From CAITSH01 sp025356665 (GTDB lineage: Bacteria; Pseudomonadota; Gammaproteobacteria; Burkholderiales; SG8-39): a DNA stretch of 64,000 nucleotides. Made by a program: the position numbers and the translations under genes. The notes beneath the pieces are model-generated. The model made no database searches and was not told the DNA's origin. It worked only from the letters and a program-made list of their open reading frames with translations. Positions 25,302-34,568 of the stretch are shown here, piece after piece. The stretch is from contig JANXRV010000097.1 of the NCBI GenBank assembly GCA_025356665.1, positions 23,694 to 87,693 on the forward strand, written 5' to 3'. How positions within the stretch are numbered: position 1 is the stretch's first letter; each line of letters starts with the position of its first letter.

Positions 25302-26525
25302 TCAGGGCGTGAGCATCTTGGTGCCTGGCTTGGCGAATTCACGCGGCCAGACCACCACCCACTCGCCGTTTTGCACCTGCTTGACCTTGGTCAGGTCGTC
25401 GCCGTAGTTGTTGAGGCCGTCAAAGCGCAGCACGCCCTGCACAGTCTGCACGCGGTTCTTTTTCAGCCAGGCGCCGAGCACCTTGTCATCCAGGCTCTTC
25501 GTTGCAGTGACGGCGGCCTCAATGACCTGCCACGCGGCATAGGAGGCCGCGGCCTGCGTGTCGACCATGGTGTCGGGGAGGCCGGCCTTGGCGGCGCGCT
25601 CGTTGAAAATCTTGGCGAACTCGGCGGCACCCGGATTGCTCATAAAGGGCGCGTGCTGCTCGAAAATCGTCGCCGCCATCGAACCCTTGGCTTCGGGCTG
25701 CTTGAGCATGGGCCCGGGCGCCGGCAGGTGGTGGAACATCAGCGGCGCCGGATAGTCGATTTTCTTCATCGCATCGAGCAGCTGGTTGCCTTCGAGGGCG
25801 ATCACGCCGGCCCAGATGAAATCGGGCTTGGCGTCCTTGAGGCGGGCGGCGATGGCGCCGAAATCACGGTTGCCAAACTCCCACTCGAGGTAAAGCACTT
25901 CACTGAGGCCGCGCTTTTTCGCCACTTCGCGCGCACCTGTCGACATGAAATGCACCGACGGGAACTTGGTGGTGACAATGGCGATGGTCTTGGGCGACTT
26001 GGGCCCGGCGGCGAGGCCGTCGAACACCATGTTGGGCGTGGTGACCGCGGGGTCCGAACCGGTAGCCCAGGTGGGGAATTGCATGTCGTACTTGGCCAGG
26101 CTGGGAATGCCGAAGGTGTGATGGATCAGCACCTTGTTGTAGCGCTGCGCCACGCCCATGGCCGAAAGGATGTTGGCCGTCGCATAAGGTCCGAGCAGCA
26201 GGTCGGCCTTGTCGACGGTGACAATTTGTTCATAGAGCGTGCGTGCAAGGTCTGGCTTGGACTGGTCGTCCTTGACGGTCCACTCGACCGGGCGTCCAAG
26301 CAGGCCGTTTTTCTTGTTCAGCTCCTCGACATAAATCTCACCGACCAGTTTGTGGATCAGCGCGGTGGCCGAGAGCGGCCCGGTCAGCGCCAGCGTGCTG
26401 CCAACCTTTACAGGCTGGCCCGACGGCGCGGCAACGGCGCTACCGGCGGCAAGGCCGATGACGCCGGTCGCGATTGCGGCCGCAAAGCCGCGCAGTGCCA
26501 ACAAGCGAATGCTCTTCATAATCAC
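25302..26525 (-). CDS. ABC transporter periplasmic substrate-binding protein (second Liv-type system)
   Basis: The 407-aa Peripla_BP_6-type protein has an N-terminal signal peptide (about 1-32, ending AGSAVAA). The mature start is VKVGSTLALTGPLSATA. AGGAGG precedes the ATG at 26525. It is the first gene of livK-livH-livMG-livF. The cluster context with amidohydrolase and dehydrogenase genes suggests uptake of a catabolic substrate rather than leucine. Confidence 0.92.
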   Translation of the reverse strand: MIMKSIRLLALRGFAAAIATGVIGLAAGSAVAAPSGQPVKVGSTLALTGPLSATALIHKLVGEIYVEELNKKNGLLGRPVEWTVKDDQSKPDLARTLYEQIVTVDKADLLLGPYATANILSAMGVAQRYNKVLIHHTFGIPSLAKYDMQFPTWATGSDPAVTTPNMVFDGLAAGPKSPKTIAIVTTKFPSVHFMSTGAREVAKKRGLSEVLYLEWEFGNRDFGAIAARLKDAKPDFIWAGVIALEGNQLLDAMKKIDYPAPLMFHHLPAPGPMLKQPEAKGSMAATIFEQHAPFMSNPGAAEFAKIFNERAAKAGLPDTMVDTQAAASYAAWQVIEAAVTATKSLDDKVLGAWLKKNRVQTVQGVLRFDGLNNYGDDLTKVKQVQNGEWVVVWPREFAKPGTKMLTP

Positions 26526-26583
26526 TCCTCCTGAAAATGCTGCGAAAATTATTGTGCCGCAATCATAACATCGGCGGACAGCG

Positions 26584-27564
26584 CTACTGCACCTTGGTTC
26601 CCGCCGAGCGCATCACCGCGCCCAGCGTGTTGAACTCGTCCTTGATATAGGCATCGAACTGCTCGGGCGACATCGGCATGGCTTCAGCACCCAGGTTCGC
26701 CATGCGCTCCCGCACCTCCGGCAGCTGCATGATGCGCGCCACTTCAGCATTGAGCTTGTTGACGATATCACGGGGCGTCTTCGAGGGCGCCAGCAGGCCG
26801 ACCCAGAAATTGAATTCAAACCCGGGCAGCCCGCTCTCGGCCACGGTGGGCACATTGGCGAGCGAGTTGTTGCGCTTGCTGGTGCTCACCGCCAGCGGAC
26901 GCATGCGGCCATCGCGGATCGACGGCAGCGATGCGAGCACCGGCGTGAACATGAAATCGACGCGTCCGGAAATGGTCTCGGTAATCGTCTCGGGCGTGCC
27001 CTTGAACGGGATGTGGGTCGCCGAGCTGCCGCTCGCCACCAGGAACTTGGCGGTGTTGACGTGGGTCGCGCTGCCGACCCCGGCGGTGGCGAAATTGAGC
27101 TGGCCGGGCTTGGCCCTCGCCGAAGCAACGAGTTCCTGCACGTTCTTGAACGGGCTGTTGGCGCTCACCACCAGTACGCTGGGCAGGTTGGCCAGCACGC
27201 TCACGCCGGAAAAATCGGCCAGCGTGTCGTAGGGAATACTGCTGTAGAGCACCGGATTGACGACGTGGCCGGTCGAGACCACCAGCAGGGTGTAGCCGTC
27301 GGCATCGCCTTTGGCGACCTGATTCGCGCCTATGGTGCCGCCCGCCCCCGGCTTGTTGTCGACGATCACTGGCTGACCCCAGGTGGCGGTGAGCTTTTCG
27401 CCTATGGTACGCGCCATGATGTCGGTGGCGCTGCCCGCCGTGAACGGCACGACTATGCGAATGGCCTTGTTCGGATAGGCCTGGGCTTGCGCCATGGCGG
27501 CGCCGGGAGCCGCAAGGGCGACCAGCCCCGCGGCAAGAATGGATGACAGTGCTGCTCGTTTCAT
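26584..27564 (-). CDS. Bug-family substrate-binding protein
   Basis: The 326-aa product starts at ATG 27564 with GAGGAG upstream. It has a signal peptide ending AAMAQA, then YPNKAIRIVVPFTAGSATDI and VIVDNKPGAGGTIG. It is inserted between a complete Liv importer and two dehydrogenase/amidohydrolase genes on the same strand, so two different uptake-type receptors accompany one catabolic cluster. No TctAB genes are present. Confidence 0.93.
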   Translation of the reverse strand: MKRAALSSILAAGLVALAAPGAAMAQAQAYPNKAIRIVVPFTAGSATDIMARTIGEKLTATWGQPVIVDNKPGAGGTIGANQVAKGDADGYTLLVVSTGHVVNPVLYSSIPYDTLADFSGVSVLANLPSVLVVSANSPFKNVQELVASARAKPGQLNFATAGVGSATHVNTAKFLVASGSSATHIPFKGTPETITETISGRVDFMFTPVLASLPSIRDGRMRPLAVSTSKRNNSLANVPTVAESGLPGFEFNFWVGLLAPSKTPRDIVNKLNAEVARIMQLPEVRERMANLGAEAMPMSPEQFDAYIKDEFNTLGAVMRSAGTKVQ

Positions 27565-27641
27565 GCTGGCTCCTCGATTTTGGGCGTCGCCATTGTCAAT
27601 CGCCGGCCGCCGCCCGGGCATGCAAAAAATTGATGTCTTAG

Positions 27642-28550
27642 TTAATTCGCGCCGCCCGCAGCGGCGCTGATGCCCGAAAGGCGTTCGATCAGTTTTACCG
27701 TGGCGATGTAGTCATCGCCGGCGTCACCGCCGGAAATGCAGGCCTGCATCAGTTGTCCCAGCACCGCCGTCACCGGCATGGCGACGCCGCTTTGCCTGCC
27801 GGCACCGAGGATCAGGTCGATGTCCTTTTGCATTTGCACGCAAGTAAAGGTCGGCGTGAAATCGCGGCGCTTGAGTTCGTTGACCTTGGATTTGACGATG
27901 GGCGAGCCGACAGCGCTGGCGGCGACGATGTCGAGCATTTGCGCCCACTCAAGGCCGCCTCTTGTGCCCAGCGCCAGCGCCTCGGCCAGCATGCCGGCGG
28001 TACCGGCGATCATCAGGTTGATGACAAGCTTCAGGGTGCGCGCCTGTTCGGCCTCGCCGACATAAAACACATTCGGCCCAAAGCACGATAACAGCGGCGA
28101 TGCCGCGTCAAAGGCCGCGCGCGGGCCCGATGCCATCACCGTCAGCGCGGCCTTTTCAGCCATGTGGTTGTTGCCCGAGACGCTGACACGCAGGTAATGC
28201 ACACCACGCTTTGCCGCCGCATCCGCCACCTCGGCCGAGACCTGCGGCGAGACCGTGCTGGTGTCGATGAATATGGAATTTTTGGCGGCGCCAGTCAGCA
28301 CGCCATCGGCTCCGAGCGCGACGGTGCGCAAGGCGGCATCGTGGGGGATGGACGAAAAGGTCATGTCGGCACCCTGCGCCGCTGCGGCGGGCGTTGCGGC
28401 TTTTTTCGCCCCCTTTGCCGCCAGCGCATCGATCCCGTCCGGCACAATGTCGCAAGCAGTAATGGCATGGCCCGCGGCAAGCAGGTGCCCTGCCATGGGT
28501 AGGCCCATCTTGCCCACGCCCACCCAGCCGATTTTCAGCGCCTGCGCCAT
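27642..28550 (-). CDS. NAD(P)-dependent 3-hydroxyisobutyrate/tartronate-semialdehyde-type dehydrogenase
   Basis: The 302-aa beta-hydroxyacid dehydrogenase begins MAQALKIGWVGVGKMGLPMAG, the Rossmann GxGxMG fingerprint. The substrate-binding block HYLRVSVSGNNHMAE and the catalytic-lysine region LKLVINLMIAG (near residue 170) follow. The start at 28550 lies just beyond the amidohydrolase stop. It probably oxidises or reduces a 3-hydroxy acid made by the pathway. A paralogue with the same fold is encoded at 29921. Confidence 0.9.
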   Translation of the reverse strand: MAQALKIGWVGVGKMGLPMAGHLLAAGHAITACDIVPDGIDALAAKGAKKAATPAAAAQGADMTFSSIPHDAALRTVALGADGVLTGAAKNSIFIDTSTVSPQVSAEVADAAAKRGVHYLRVSVSGNNHMAEKAALTVMASGPRAAFDAASPLLSCFGPNVFYVGEAEQARTLKLVINLMIAGTAGMLAEALALGTRGGLEWAQMLDIVAASAVGSPIVKSKVNELKRRDFTPTFTCVQMQKDIDLILGAGRQSGVAMPVTAVLGQLMQACISGGDAGDDYIATVKLIERLSGISAAAGGAN

Positions 28551-28554
28551 CTGT

Positions 28555-29907
28555 TCAGTGCTCCTTCGCGCGCAGCGCATCCATGATGCGATGGCCGGAT
28601 GCGACCAGCGCCGCGGTTCTGGCCTCGAGGTTCTTGAACAGCAGTTTGCCGCCGCTTTTTTTCACCTCGCCGGCAACCAGCACGGTGTCGATGTTGGCAA
28701 GGCTGGTCTGCGTCACCACCGCCGTCACCGGATCGTGCATCGGCTGCATATTAAGATCGCTGGCGCGGATCAGTACCACGTCGGCCTGCTTGCCCGGCGT
28801 GAGCGAGCCGATGCGCGACTCCTGCTTGAGCATTTTCGCGCCCTCGATGGTGATCCAGGCGAGGGCTTCGCGCGCGGTGATGGTCGAGGTGTCGGGCAAC
28901 TTGTTCTGCGTCGCCTTGGACTCGGCGTTATCAAAGGCGCGCTGCGAGGCCATGGCCATGCGCGCCACGGTGAACATGTCACCGCCGACGCAGGACTCGA
29001 GGTCCACGCCCAGCGACGGTTGCGCGCCCAGCTTGCGCAATCGTCCGGTGATGGCAAAGCCGTGGCCCTGGAACATCTCGGTCTCTGGCGTCAGCGAAAA
29101 GGTCACGCCTTTGTCGAGCATGAACCGCAACTGCGCGTCGGTGAGGTCGTTGCCGTGCACGATGTTGTTGTTGTCACCGAGCAGCCCGTCACTGGCGAGA
29201 CGATCCCAGCCATCGGGCACGCGCGCGGCGGCGCCGGCGCAGTGCATGCTGGCGATGAGGCCAAATTCACGCGCGAGCTTGAAGTCATCGACGGCGACAT
29301 CATAGGTTGAATAATGCGGCCCGAGGATGGCGAGGCCCAGCGACATCAGTCCGTCCTTGCCGGCAAAGCGCGTCTTCAACAGGCGTTCGACTTCACTCCT
29401 CGGATGCGGCACTTCCCAGAAGGGCTTTTGCCCCGGCTTGGGATCGGGTTTGGGCGAGCCGTGGAAAAACGTCGCCCGTATGCCCGACTCGGCGATGCCG
29501 TCTATGCCGCGATCGGTGTGCGCCGGGGTCGGGTTGTTGTGGCACCAGTCGGCGAGCGTGGTGGTGCCGCAATTGATCTGGTTGAGCGCGCCGACGAGGT
29601 TGGCGATGTAGATGTCCTCGGGCGTGAACAGTGTCGCGAGGCCGGCGTGCATATTCTTGAAATATTCGAGCACCGTCCAGTTGCCGGCCACACCGCGCAG
29701 GCCGGTCTGCCAGGTGTGCATATGCGCGTTGATGAGGCCCGGTATCGCGATCATGCCGGCGGCGTCGATGACGACCGCTCCCGGCGCCTCGAGCTTCGCG
29801 CCGATGGCTTCGATGCGATCATCCTCGATGAGGATGTCGCCGACGAGGTCACCGACCTTGGCGTCCATCGAAACAATGGTCGCGCCGCGGATTATTTTAC
29901 GTGTCAT
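28555..29907 (-). CDS. Metal-dependent amidohydrolase of the AtzA/TrzA/SsnA (MTA/SAH deaminase-like) group
   Basis: The 450-aa cytoplasmic enzyme has an N-terminal beta-sandwich (MTRKIIRGATIVSMD), then GLINAHMHTWQTGL with the HxH metal pair near residue 63. Later ligands are in SMHCAGAAAR (near 222) and HGNDLTDAQL (near 255). The C-terminal region ITIEGAKMLKQESRIGSLTPGKQADVVLI is typical of the group, which deaminates or dechlorinates heterocyclic amines. It lies between two dehydrogenase genes in the same operon. The substrate is not predictable. Confidence 0.9.
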   Translation of the reverse strand: MTRKIIRGATIVSMDAKVGDLVGDILIEDDRIEAIGAKLEAPGAVVIDAAGMIAIPGLINAHMHTWQTGLRGVAGNWTVLEYFKNMHAGLATLFTPEDIYIANLVGALNQINCGTTTLADWCHNNPTPAHTDRGIDGIAESGIRATFFHGSPKPDPKPGQKPFWEVPHPRSEVERLLKTRFAGKDGLMSLGLAILGPHYSTYDVAVDDFKLAREFGLIASMHCAGAAARVPDGWDRLASDGLLGDNNNIVHGNDLTDAQLRFMLDKGVTFSLTPETEMFQGHGFAITGRLRKLGAQPSLGVDLESCVGGDMFTVARMAMASQRAFDNAESKATQNKLPDTSTITAREALAWITIEGAKMLKQESRIGSLTPGKQADVVLIRASDLNMQPMHDPVTAVVTQTSLANIDTVLVAGEVKKSGGKLLFKNLEARTAALVASGHRIMDALRAKEH

Positions 29908-29920
29908 GGCAGGCTCCGGT

Positions 29921-30862
29921 TCAGGACTCGAGTCCGTCGCTCATCTTGACGTCCTCTGCTTTCAAATCGAGGCCGGCGCTGCTGGCGATTTCCTGCAACA
30001 AGATGGCGAAGTCGACGTTGTCGTGACCGCGACCGACGACATTGGCCACCGACTCGCGCGTCGCCGCTGCGGCGGGCATGGGCACGCCGTGGGCGCGGGC
30101 GGCCGCAAGGCCAAGGTCCATGTCCTTCAACAACAGCTTGGGCGTGAAAGTGACGTTCTCGAAAGTAAGATTGGTCAGCACCGGCGTCTTGTACTTGGTG
30201 TACATCGAACCGAGCACGCTGTTGTTGATCGACTCGAGGAACACGTGGCGCGGAATGCCGGCCTTCTCGGCCAGCACGGTGATTTCGCACAGCGACTGGA
30301 TGATCACGCCGAACATGGTATTGTGGGCGATTTTCCAGACGCGGGCGAGTTCGCCCTCGCCCAGGTAGGTCGCGCTGCGGCCGAACATTTTCAGGTAGGG
30401 CTCGGCAAGCTCGTACTGCGCTTTCGGGCCGGAGGCCACCACCGAAAGCTTGGCCGCCTTGGCCACCTTGGCGTTGCCCGACACCGGTGCGCAAAGATAG
30501 GCGACGCCGCGCTTTTCCAGTTCGGCGCGCACATCGGCCGAACCTTCCTGCGAGATCGACGAGCAATCGACGACCAGTTTGGGCTTGCTTGCGCCCGACA
30601 ACAGGCCGCCCGCCTCGAACAACACTTCCTTCAGGTCGGCGGTGGTCGACACCATGGTAAAGACAATGTCGCAGCCGGCGAGGTCGGTCTTGGCGTCGAC
30701 GATGACGGCGCCAAATTCGGCCAGCGGCTCGGCTTTGGCGCGGGTGCGGTTCCACACCGCAACCTTGCAGCCGCCCTTGAGCAGGCGATAGGCCATGGCG
30801 TAGCCCATGCGGCCCATGCCGATCCAGCCCAGGCTTACTGTTACGTTTGCGTTCACTGCCAT
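29921..30862 (-). CDS. NAD(P)-dependent beta-hydroxyacid dehydrogenase (6-phosphogluconate dehydrogenase-like)
   Basis: The 313-aa product starts at ATG 30862 with AAAGGAA upstream. The Rossmann start SLGWIGMGRMGYAMAYRLL and the substrate block YLCAPVSGNAKVAKAA are typical. The catalytic-lysine region WKIAHNTMFGVIIQSL carries Lys at the expected position near residue 176. It shares its fold with the neighbour at 27642 but clearly differs in sequence. It is the first gene of the amidohydrolase-dehydrogenase operon and follows a hairpin-rich spacer. Confidence 0.9.
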   Translation of the reverse strand: MAVNANVTVSLGWIGMGRMGYAMAYRLLKGGCKVAVWNRTRAKAEPLAEFGAVIVDAKTDLAGCDIVFTMVSTTADLKEVLFEAGGLLSGASKPKLVVDCSSISQEGSADVRAELEKRGVAYLCAPVSGNAKVAKAAKLSVVASGPKAQYELAEPYLKMFGRSATYLGEGELARVWKIAHNTMFGVIIQSLCEITVLAEKAGIPRHVFLESINNSVLGSMYTKYKTPVLTNLTFENVTFTPKLLLKDMDLGLAAARAHGVPMPAAAATRESVANVVGRGHDNVDFAILLQEIASSAGLDLKAEDVKMSDGLES

Positions 30863-30950
30863 GCTGCAATTCCTTTCAATGTGTACACCCACCCAGATTT
30901 CATGACATCTTCACTTACTTTTCCAATCCGCCCCCTCCCTTGCAGGGCGC

Positions 30951-31102
30951 GCGTCCCGTTACACCGGGACGCCGCTCGTCAGGCGCGGAGCACGCTCCGC
31001 GAAACCCCTGCCTCACCCCTTGACGGGGGAGGGTTGGGGAGAGGGTGAATGCCAGCTCAATTGAATCTGCATGCACACCCCTCTCCCGCAAGGCGAGAGG
31101 GG
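30951..31102. repeat. Cluster of hairpin-forming repeats in the spacer
   Basis: Three inverted repeats are packed into about 150 bp. They are GCGTCCCG/CGGGACGC (30951-30972), CGCGGAGC/GCTCCGCG (30984-31001) and CCCCTCTC/GAGAGGGG (31078-31102). The C-rich stretch with CCCTC motifs between them resembles intergenic repeats common in betaproteobacterial genomes. It separates the hydroxyquinol operon from the dehydrogenase-amidohydrolase operon and could end transcription of the former. Confidence 0.7.
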
Positions 31103-31120
31103 ACGTGCTTTTGTATTTTC

Positions 31121-32026
31121 CTAAACCGCGTCCGCCGGCGAAATGACTTTCTGCGCCTTGCCGCCCGCCGCCGGCTGCAGCACGAAATCAAAATCGGCGT
31201 TGTAGAACGGCGCTGTCAGGTTGGCCTTTTTCGCCTCGGCGGCGGAGTCGTTGCGCTTGAAGTCGACGATTAGCGAGTCCTTGACGCCGAACACCGCGTC
31301 CGAGTCGAGGTACTTGCCGCCCTTGACGAACAGGTGCGTGACGCAGGACTCGTAGCCGTCGGCCGAGACGATGAAATGGATGTGCGCCGGACGGAACGGA
31401 TGGCGGCCCATGCGCGTGAGGATGATGCCGACCGGGCCGTCGGTGGGCACCGGGTAGAACTCCGGCTTAATGGTGCGGAACCAGTAGCGGCCCTCGGCGT
31501 CGGTACGCAACTTGCCGCGCAACTGTTTTTCCTCGAAGGTCGGCAGTTGCACATCGTAATAGCCGACATCGTCCGAGTGCCAGATATCGAGCAGCGCATT
31601 GGCGAGCGGCTTGCCGTCGGTGCCCAGCACGCGCCCGCGCACCAGTGTCGGCTCGCCCGCCCAGCCCTCGGCGAGGTTGTCGCCGTTCTTGATTTCCTTG
31701 GCGCCATGCACGAAAAACGGCCCCAGCACGGTGTTTTCGGTGGCCCCGCCGGGGCGCCGGTGGTTGATGGCATCGACCAGCATCGACAGGCCCAGCACAT
31801 CCGACAACAGGATGAATTCCTGGCGCTTGTTATCGCACTTCTGGCCGGCGGCGGTGAGAAACTTCACGCCCTCGAACCACTCCTCCTCGGTCAGCTCGAC
31901 TTCGCGCGCGAAGGCGTGCACATGCTTGATCAGCGCGGTGATGACCTGCTTGAAGCGCGGGTCGCTGTCGTTGGCAAGGCGGCTAAGCGCCGACTCGGTC
32001 AACATGTCTTCGGTCGATTTGGCCAT
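31121..32026 (-). CDS. Intradiol ring-cleavage dioxygenase, probably hydroxyquinol 1,2-dioxygenase
   Basis: The 301-aa protein has an N-terminal helical dimerisation domain (about 1-95) and a beta-sandwich catalytic domain. The Fe(III) ligands are visible as a Tyr in DVGYYDVQ (156/157), Tyr191 in KPEFYPVP, and His215 and His217 in RPAHIHF. The LGPFF and GRVLGTDGKPLANALLDIWH blocks fit the catechol/hydroxyquinol dioxygenase group. Adjacency to maleylacetate reductase argues for hydroxyquinol (1,2,4-trihydroxybenzene) cleaved to maleylacetate. GGAG precedes the ATG. Confidence 0.9.
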   Translation of the reverse strand: MAKSTEDMLTESALSRLANDSDPRFKQVITALIKHVHAFAREVELTEEEWFEGVKFLTAAGQKCDNKRQEFILLSDVLGLSMLVDAINHRRPGGATENTVLGPFFVHGAKEIKNGDNLAEGWAGEPTLVRGRVLGTDGKPLANALLDIWHSDDVGYYDVQLPTFEEKQLRGKLRTDAEGRYWFRTIKPEFYPVPTDGPVGIILTRMGRHPFRPAHIHFIVSADGYESCVTHLFVKGGKYLDSDAVFGVKDSLIVDFKRNDSAAEAKKANLTAPFYNADFDFVLQPAAGGKAQKVISPADAV

Positions 32027-32098
32027 GGTGTCTCCAGTTGTGAAATGGTTGGGTTCAGATCGGACGGCGGTCGTGCTCAGCCGGAACGGCGCCCATGC

Positions 32099-33166
32099 TC
32101 AGCCGGGCCGGCGCCCATGATAAGCGTCATCGAGCAATTGGCGGATCGCGGCCTTGTCAATGGGCCGCGGGTTGTAATAAGGCGACTGCACGGCGATGTC
32201 GGCGGCGCGATCGAGTTCGGACTCTTTCATGCCGATGTCCTTGAGCGCAAGCGGCGCGCCCAGGCTCTTGGCCAGGTCATAGAGCCCGCCCGCCGCGCTG
32301 GCGGCACCGGTCAGGCCCAGCGCCCGCGCCACGCGCCCCATCGCATCGGATGAAGCGACCGTATTGTAGGCCGCGGCATGCGGCAGCACGATGGTATGGG
32401 TCTCGGCGTGCGGCAGGTTCCAGGTTCCACCCAGCGTGTGACACAGCTTATGGTGAAGCGCCATGCCCACGGCGCCGAGCACAGCACCGCACAGCCAGGC
32501 GCCGTAGAGACAATCCGAGCGCGCGTCGATATCGGCCGGCGCCCTGAGCACACGCGGCAAGCCCGAAGCCAGGGCGCGTATGCCCTCCTCGGCCATCATG
32601 CCCATGATCGGATTGGCGTCCTGGGCGTACAAGCCCTCGACCGCGTGCGCAATGGCGTTCATGCCACTGGTGGCTGACAAACCCAGCGGCAGGCCGACGC
32701 TAAGCTGCGGATCGTAGATCACCGTGCGCGGCAGCACCTTGCGATCGCGGCCGGTTTTTTTCATGCCCCCTTCGGTAATGCCGTAGATGGGCGTCATTTC
32801 CGAACCGGCGTAGGTGGTCGGAATGGCCAGAATCGGCAGCGCCGATTCAAGCGCAATGGCCTTGCCCAGCCCCGTGGTCGAGCCCCCGCCTATGGCCACG
32901 GCGCAGTCGGCGCCAAGGCGCTTGGCCTCTTCGCGCGCTTCGCGCGCAGTCTCGATCGGCACGTGCATCACGGCGCGTGCGAAAACACCGGCGCAGCGCG
33001 TGCCAAGGCGCCGCGCCACGTCCTCGGCCTGGGCCTTTTGTTCCGGCGTGGATAGCACCAGCGCGCGCGAGGCACCGAGCAAGTCGATTTCACGCTCCAG
33101 ATGCGCAAGCGAGCCGGCGCCAAACACCACGCGACCGGGAAGCTGGGTATAGACGAATGAATCCAT
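32099..33166 (-). CDS. Maleylacetate reductase (iron-containing alcohol dehydrogenase family)
   Basis: The 355-aa product starts MDSFVYTQLPGRVVFGAGSL. Family motifs are AIGGGSTTGLGKAIAL (NAD-binding, near 92-107), IPTTYAGSEMTP and NAIAHAVEGLYA with the metal-site histidine region. The length matches maleylacetate reductases (TfdF/MacA, about 350 aa). It reduces maleylacetate to 3-oxoadipate. It lies 72 bp upstream, in transcription order, of the ring-cleavage dioxygenase, and the CoA-transferase subunits precede it. Confidence 0.92.
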   Translation of the reverse strand: MDSFVYTQLPGRVVFGAGSLAHLEREIDLLGASRALVLSTPEQKAQAEDVARRLGTRCAGVFARAVMHVPIETAREAREEAKRLGADCAVAIGGGSTTGLGKAIALESALPILAIPTTYAGSEMTPIYGITEGGMKKTGRDRKVLPRTVIYDPQLSVGLPLGLSATSGMNAIAHAVEGLYAQDANPIMGMMAEEGIRALASGLPRVLRAPADIDARSDCLYGAWLCGAVLGAVGMALHHKLCHTLGGTWNLPHAETHTIVLPHAAAYNTVASSDAMGRVARALGLTGAASAAGGLYDLAKSLGAPLALKDIGMKESELDRAADIAVQSPYYNPRPIDKAAIRQLLDDAYHGRRPG

Positions 33167-33222
33167 GGGTGCGTCGGTGCGTCCGTCGATAAGTGAAAGT
33201 TAGTCGGTCAGCGGCCCTGGCC

Positions 33223-33879
33223 CTAGCCTTGGGCGCGTCCTTCGGTGAGCGGCACGCCGGTAAGGCGCTGCAACTCGTCAAAGCTCAGACCGGGCACCAG
33301 GTCGTGGGCATGCAAACCCTGCGGCGTGATGTCGATCACGGCGAGGTCGGTGTAAATGCGGCTGACCACACCGACACCGGTAAGCGGATAGCTGCACTTG
33401 TCGACAATCTTCGACTCACCACTCTTGGTCTGGTGCTCCATCATGATCCACACGCTTTTCGCACCCACGGCCAGATCCATCGCCCCGCCCACGGCCGGAA
33501 TCGCATCGGGCGCACCGGTGTGCCAGTTGGCCAGGTCTCCGGTCACCGAAACCTGGAATGCGCCGAGCACGCAGATATCAAGATGGCCGCCGCGCATCAT
33601 GCCAAAAGAGTCGGCGTGATGAAAGAACGCACCACCGGGCAGCAGGGTCACCGGCTCCTTGCCGGCGTTGATGAGGTCCCAGTCCTCCTCGCCCTTGGGC
33701 GGCTTGGGGCCCATGCCAAGAATGCCGTTCTCGCTGTGCAGCAAAATCTCGCGTCCCGGCGGCAGGTGGTTGGCCACCAGCGTCGGCAGGCCGATGCCCA
33801 GGTTCACATAGGCGCCTTCATACATGTCCTGCGCCACGCGTTTGGCAATGTCGTCGCGACTGCGTTTCGAGATGCTCAT
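33223..33879 (-). CDS. pcaJ: 3-oxoadipate CoA-transferase subunit B
   Basis: The 218-aa beta subunit of a class I CoA-transferase begins MSISKRSRDDIAKRVAQDM. The catalytic glutamate lies in HSENGILGMGP (near residue 49), and GGHLDICVLGAFQVS is typical. The ATG overlaps the stop of the alpha-subunit gene by 4 bp. With subunit A it activates 3-oxoadipate using succinyl-CoA, feeding the thiolase at 19250. A general acetoacetate- or succinyl-type transferase is an alternative, but the neighbouring genes favour 3-oxoadipate. Confidence 0.9.
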   Translation of the reverse strand: MSISKRSRDDIAKRVAQDMYEGAYVNLGIGLPTLVANHLPPGREILLHSENGILGMGPKPPKGEEDWDLINAGKEPVTLLPGGAFFHHADSFGMMRGGHLDICVLGAFQVSVTGDLANWHTGAPDAIPAVGGAMDLAVGAKSVWIMMEHQTKSGESKIVDKCSYPLTGVGVVSRIYTDLAVIDITPQGLHAHDLVPGLSFDELQRLTGVPLTEGRAQG

Positions 33880-34568
33880 GCCGCCTCCTTTGCCACCACG
33901 CCATCGCGCGCAACCCGCACCACGCGCTGCACAAATATGCCCGGCGTGACGACGTTCTCCGGATCAAGCTCGCCCAGTTGGGCGAGGTCATAAACCTGCG
34001 CGATGGCGAGCTTTGCCGCCGATGCCATGATAGGGCCGAAATTTCGCGCCGCCTTGCGATAGGTGAGATTGCCCCAGCGGTCGCCCTTCTCCGCCTTGAT
34101 CAGCGCGACGTCGCCGAAAATCGGATATTCGAGCACGTAGTGGCGGCCGTTGATGAGGCGCGTCTCCTTGCCTTTGGCGAGGTCGGTGCCGTAGGCCGTC
34201 GGCGTATAAAACGCGCCGATGCCGGCGCCGGCGGCGCGCATGCGCTCGGCGAGGTTGCCCTGCGGAACCAGTTCGAGCTCGAGCTTGCCGGCGCGATACA
34301 AGGCCTCAAACACATGCGAGTCGGCCTGGCGCGGATACGAGCAGATGATTTTTCTGACGCGGCCGGTCTTGAGCAGCGCGGCAAGGCCGGTGTCGCCGTT
34401 GCCGGCGTTGTTGTTGACGACGGTAAGGTCGCGCGCACCCTGCGCGATCAGCGCGTCGATAAGCTCGCGCGCGATGCCAGCCCCGCCGAAGCCGCCGATC
34501 AGTACGGTCGCACCATCCTGCACCCCGGCAAGCGCTGCCTGGAGCGATTCGACAATCTTGTTCACCAC
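33876..34568 (-). CDS. pcaI: 3-oxoadipate CoA-transferase subunit A
   Basis: About 230 aa from a GTG at 34568, with GGAGG 9 nt upstream. The longer frame to 34646 has no ribosome-binding site and would exceed the usual 228-232 aa. The GGFGGAGIARELIDALI oxyanion/CoA loop and QGNLAERMRAAGAGIGAFYTPT are diagnostic of the alpha subunit. It is the first gene of the hydroxyquinol lower-pathway operon (pcaI-pcaJ-maleylacetate reductase-dioxygenase). A GTTC-N7-GAAC dyad lies about 220 bp upstream. Confidence 0.9.
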   Translation of the reverse strand: MVNKIVESLQAALAGVQDGATVLIGGFGGAGIARELIDALIAQGARDLTVVNNNAGNGDTGLAALLKTGRVRKIICSYPRQADSHVFEALYRAGKLELELVPQGNLAERMRAAGAGIGAFYTPTAYGTDLAKGKETRLINGRHYVLEYPIFGDVALIKAEKGDRWGNLTYRKAARNFGPIMASAAKLAIAQVYDLAQLGELDPENVVTPGIFVQRVVRVARDGVVAKEAA

